Shown: one piece after another, positions 6,546 to 7,133 of the stretch
How the letters are laid out: each line of letters begins with the position of its first letter
How positions within the stretch are numbered: the first letter of the stretch is position 1
Origin: Eubacterium sp. UBA4343
Lineage (GTDB): Bacteria > Bacillota > Clostridia > Lachnospirales > Lachnospiraceae
NCBI GenBank assembly: GCA_002394235.1
Contig: DGTF01000019.1
Span: 7,284-14,416 of the forward strand
DNA: 7,133 bases
Reading direction: 5' to 3'
The notes under the pieces: model-generated
Databases searched by the model: none
What the model saw: the letters and a program-made list of their open reading frames with translations, nothing else
Told to the model about the DNA's origin: nothing
Program-made: the position numbers and the translations under genes

Positions 6546-7133
6546 TCAGATACAGCAGCACAGCGGAATGCCTCCGCCTCCCAGGCAGGTACAGCATGCC
6601 AGCGTTCCGCAGATCGCCGCGGCGGTTCTGGCACAGGTGCTGCCTCCCTGACTGTCGGTTCCGCCATAACAGGGAGAACCCTCATAGCCATAACCCTGAC
6701 CCATGTCATTATACCAGGCTCCTCCGGCTGAAATCTGCTGATAAAGCTGCCGGTACCGGCCGTTGTCCGGCTCCATATTGCATGCGGTCTGCGCGTCGTT
6801 CTGCGCAGCCACATTATTTCCGAGTCCGTAATTGGCCACGGCGTGCAGATAATACCACTCCGCATTCCGCTCCGAAATATTCTCCAGCACATTCATAGCC
6901 TCTGTGAAATGCCTTGTATTGATATAGTTTGCGGCCGCCTGCATCTCCGGATTCTCATACGGCGAATCCGATCTCTGACCATATCCGCCAAAACCGCCAT
7001 ATCCGTATGCGCCGGATCCTCCGGGAATCTTCCCGGACCGCTCGTCCATGATTTGTTTGTATGCTTCCTGAACAAGCTTGAACATCTCCTCTGCCTTGTC
7101 CTTGTTGGGATTGTTGATATTGGCATCCGGATG
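6546..7133 (-). CDS. J-domain (DnaJ-like) protein with TPR-like region and Cys-rich tail, N-terminus missing
   Basis: The visible 195 residues begin exactly at the HPD tripeptide (residues 1-3), the motif by which J-domain proteins stimulate DnaK ATPase. The end of the J domain follows (to about 32, with AEEMFKLVQEAYKQIMD). Next come a Gly/Tyr-rich linker (36-53), two TPR-like helical pairs (about 64-131), a second Gly/Tyr-rich linker, and a tail (164-195) with eight cysteines, including ACCTC and terminal CCC. This is not canonical DnaJ: the CXXCXGXG zinc repeats and the substrate-binding domain are absent. It is probably a specialised DnaK co-chaperone. The start of the gene lies beyond the right edge. 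The Cys-rich tail could bind metal, be acylated or form disulfides; nothing here decides. Confidence 0.93.
   Translation of the reverse strand, partial: HPDANINNPNKDKAEEMFKLVQEAYKQIMDERSGKIPGGSGAYGYGGFGGYGQRSDSPYENPEMQAAANYINTRHFTEAMNVLENISERNAEWYYLHAVANYGLGNNVAAQNDAQTACNMEPDNGRYRQLYQQISAGGAWYNDMGQGYGYEGSPCYGGTDSQGGSTCARTAAAICGTLACCTCLGGGGIPLCCCI

Noticed and set aside
6221..6898. Plus-strand frame with a six-residue ITLYDP-type repeat
   Set aside because: It is the 18-bp array read in an open frame, and both ends are antisense to the flanking minus-strand genes.

Overview
The window looks like ordinary chromosomal DNA of a Gram-positive, moderate-GC anaerobe of the Clostridia, most likely a member of the Lachnospiraceae. 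This rests on the gene content and order (ftsH, uvrC, hprK), on the Gram-positive HPr kinase/phosphorylase, and on a J-domain protein with a cysteine-rich tail of a kind I associate with that family. Taxonomy is inferred from gene content and was not tested by alignment.

All confident genes lie on the minus strand and read from right to left: a J-domain/TPR protein cut by the right edge (6546-7133), a 199-residue soluble helical protein of unknown function (5742-6341), the membrane AAA+ protease FtsH (3779-5668), the excision nuclease subunit UvrC (1753-3606), and HPr kinase/phosphorylase HprK (414-1355). Every motif expected in HprK, UvrC and FtsH is present, so these look like intact core genes. 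Together they cover protein folding and membrane protein quality control, nucleotide excision repair, and carbon catabolite control. They may be partly co-transcribed, but gaps of about 70 to 400 bp make one simple operon doubtful.

The unusual part is between the genes. Each of the four gaps longer than about 150 bp carries its own short repeat family: an 18-bp unit repeated seven times upstream of the hypothetical gene (6349-6474), a roughly 40-bp duplication between ftsH and uvrC (3692-3776), a roughly 57-bp tandem unit plus dyad-containing repeats between uvrC and hprK (1391-1735), and a 32-bp tandem unit directly after the hprK stop (302-410). The 18-bp and 32-bp families share the core CCGATWACGYTC.

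Gaps over 300 bp: 1356-1752 (397 bp) holds the hprK leader, the 57-bp repeat, a possible extended -10 promoter and the dyad repeats. 1-413 holds the 32-bp repeat, a strong 16-bp hairpin that probably ends the hprK transcript (199-245), a perfect TTGACA hexamer beyond it, a small 18-bp duplication, and a weakly supported open frame running off the left edge. I found no tRNA, rRNA, CRISPR array, transposase or phage gene, and no candidate for a new multi-gene system.
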